From NCBI GenBank assembly GCA_035291025.1, contig DATDTB010000034.1:1-5539 (forward strand): DNA of 5,539 nucleotides, written 5' to 3'. Positions 4,357-5,539 of this stretch are shown here, piece after piece. The position numbers were made by a program, and so were the translations under genes. Numbering within the stretch: the stretch's first letter is position 1; the number at the start of each line of letters is the position of its first letter. This stretch comes from DATDTB01 sp035291025 (GTDB taxonomy: Archaea; Iainarchaeota; Iainarchaeia; JAFGOX01; DATDTB01). The notes beneath the pieces are model-generated. The model searched no databases and had not been told where the DNA came from. It saw only the letters and a list, made by a program, of their open reading frames with translations.

Positions 4357-5539
4357 TTAAAAAGTTCCAAGCCGCCGGCCTTGCCTTGCTTGCAGTTGCA
4401 CTAGTGGCGGGCTGCGCTTCGCCCCGCGGCCCCGAACTCTCGAAAGCCCTTGAATCCATTTCAGAAACGCAGGACGACTTAGGCGAAAAAGCCAGGGAAG
4501 GCGTTGGCGTTGACAAAAAACCAGTTGCAGCGAAGGCGTTTTCCTGCGAGCCCTTGGACGAGGGAGTCAAAACGCGCGGTTACGTCTTGCTAATGGGCGT
4601 GCCCGACCATTACTTGGAGCAGTGGGACAACGAGAAAGAGTTAATGCTCCGCGACCCGAAAGCCGTTTTTGCCGTCGTCTGGGACCAGGACGAAACAAGG
4701 CACATTGAAGACTTGAGCGAGTGGTTCTTGGGCGAACTTCATGCACTGCTGGCGCAGAAGCCAGTTGACGAGTTAGTCATCTTCGGGCCGAGCGCGGGCG
4801 GCGTGACCAGTTCTTACTCAATCGCAAAACTGGACTTTACCGGCAAGGTAGCGCTGCACACAATGGCATCCCCAACCAAGGGTTTTGACTTAACGGGTTT
4901 CAGGTCCCAGTTCTTGGGCGACAGGACGGGTTTCATTAAAGACATCGCCGTTGGATTCCAGCCCTTCACGAAGCCCGGCGACAACGTCAAAGTCTATCAC
5001 CACAAGACCACGTACGACGCGGACTTGATGAGCAACTGCGGCTCCCTTCAAGCCTTTTGCGACACGCTTGACGTGCAAGGCAACGACCTCCCAGGAAGTA
5101 ACGTGTTTTACTACCCCGAACACACGCATGCAACCATCATGCCCGCAGTCGTTAGAACGGTGTTAAAGTGCTACAACCCCGCGCTGCCCGAAGAAGAAGT
5201 TGCGTTTGACGAGTCAGCCGGCTTGGGCGAATTGTGTTACACTGAAGACGAATGCAAGGCTCACTGCCAAAACAACCGCGGGCGCTGCATTCAGTACTGC
5301 GACGCCCACCCTGAAAACGCCTTGTGTGGAAAACTCCGCGCCTACTGGGATGAAGTGTCACGCGGCGAAGTTGGAGAGCCAAGCCAGGGCCCGGCTCCGG
5401 AGCCCAAGAAGGAAACATTGCCCGTACTTCAAGGCCTGGGGTTCAACATTGACGCGTGGAACAAGAACACGAACCTCGCAGGAGACTTCATCTTCTCGAA
5501 AAAACTCTTGTTTGACGACGGACGCGTCAAGAACGAAAA
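4353..5539 (+). CDS. Exported lipoprotein with alpha/beta-hydrolase-like domain and six-cysteine segment (3' end cut)
   Basis: The frame is open for 395 full codons to the edge. The N-terminus MIKKF, a hydrophobic stretch (7-19) and the lipobox VAGC with Cys21 indicate a secreted protein lipid-anchored on the outer face of the membrane. Residues about 76-275 look like an alpha/beta hydrolase: first strand GYVLLMGV (76-83), strand VIF leading into the nucleophile elbow GPSAGG with Ser147, candidate acid Asp222 or Asp224, and candidate catalytic His257 or His259 in EHTHAT. Next comes a segment with Cys295, 301, 305, 312, 316 and 325, probably disulfide-bonded or metal-binding, then a Pro/Glu-rich linker (about 346-360) and a new region that runs off the window. 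The substrate is unknown. The ATG overlaps the hicA stop (ATGA) and the nearest GAGG is 16 bases away, so translation may be coupled to hicA. Lipoprotein call is firm, hydrolase call moderate; the acid is a guess. Confidence 0.82.
   Translation, partial: MIKKFQAAGLALLAVALVAGCASPRGPELSKALESISETQDDLGEKAREGVGVDKKPVAAKAFSCEPLDEGVKTRGYVLLMGVPDHYLEQWDNEKELMLRDPKAVFAVVWDQDETRHIEDLSEWFLGELHALLAQKPVDELVIFGPSAGGVTSSYSIAKLDFTGKVALHTMASPTKGFDLTGFRSQFLGDRTGFIKDIAVGFQPFTKPGDNVKVYHHKTTYDADLMSNCGSLQAFCDTLDVQGNDLPGSNVFYYPEHTHATIMPAVVRTVLKCYNPALPEEEVAFDESAGLGELCYTEDECKAHCQNNRGRCIQYCDAHPENALCGKLRAYWDEVSRGEVGEPSQGPAPEPKKETLPVLQGLGFNIDAWNKNTNLAGDFIFSKKLLFDDGRVKNE

Noticed and set aside
4325..4570. 81-codon minus-strand frame over the hicA end and lipoprotein signal peptide
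   Set aside because: Antisense to two supported genes; product is Ser/Pro/Ala-rich shadow sequence.
5152..5418. 88-codon minus-strand frame near the right edge
   Set aside because: Antisense to the lipoprotein frame, which is continuous and has coherent domains; no ribosome site or promoter.

Overview
This 5.5 kb window looks like archaeal chromosome. Genes that start transcription units are preceded by A/T-rich TATA-like boxes, not bacterial -35/-10 pairs. Two of those boxes lie about 28 bases from an ATG, the spacing of archaeal leaderless mRNAs. Genes inside operons carry short Shine-Dalgarno stretches instead. Gene content (a minimal SufBC iron-sulfur machinery, a small XRE-type regulator, a minimal HicB/HicA pair, an archaeal-style lipoprotein) and compact spacing fit a small-genome archaeon, possibly a DPANN lineage. 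That placement is inference; no rRNA or universal marker is present.

Left part (1-2157, minus strand): reading in the direction of transcription, a 134-residue helix-turn-helix protein with four cysteines in its C-terminal half is followed, after a gap holding a strong 12-bp imperfect inverted repeat, by sufC (complete ATPase) and sufB (cut by the window edge). This resembles an Fe-S assembly operon led by its own candidate regulator.

Middle (2158-3539, plus strand): a promoter-bearing divergent gap of 113 bases leads to a 422-residue, basic, cysteine-free, mostly helical protein that I do not recognise. It converges, with 13 bases between stops, on an acylphosphatase gene (3553-3831, minus).

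Right part (3832-5539): a near-symmetric TATA box sits between acylphosphatase (minus) and a plus-strand run hicB-hicA-lipoprotein. HicB/HicA is a type II toxin-antitoxin pair, antitoxin first. The third gene overlaps the hicA stop by four bases (ATGA). It encodes a lipobox-bearing exported protein with an alpha/beta-hydrolase nucleophile motif, a six-cysteine segment and a further region running off the window edge.

I saw no tRNA, rRNA, CRISPR array or transposase. No intergenic stretch exceeds 113 bases. The least explained items are the 422-residue protein, the cysteine-bearing regulator with its hairpins, and the lipoprotein coupled to a toxin gene.
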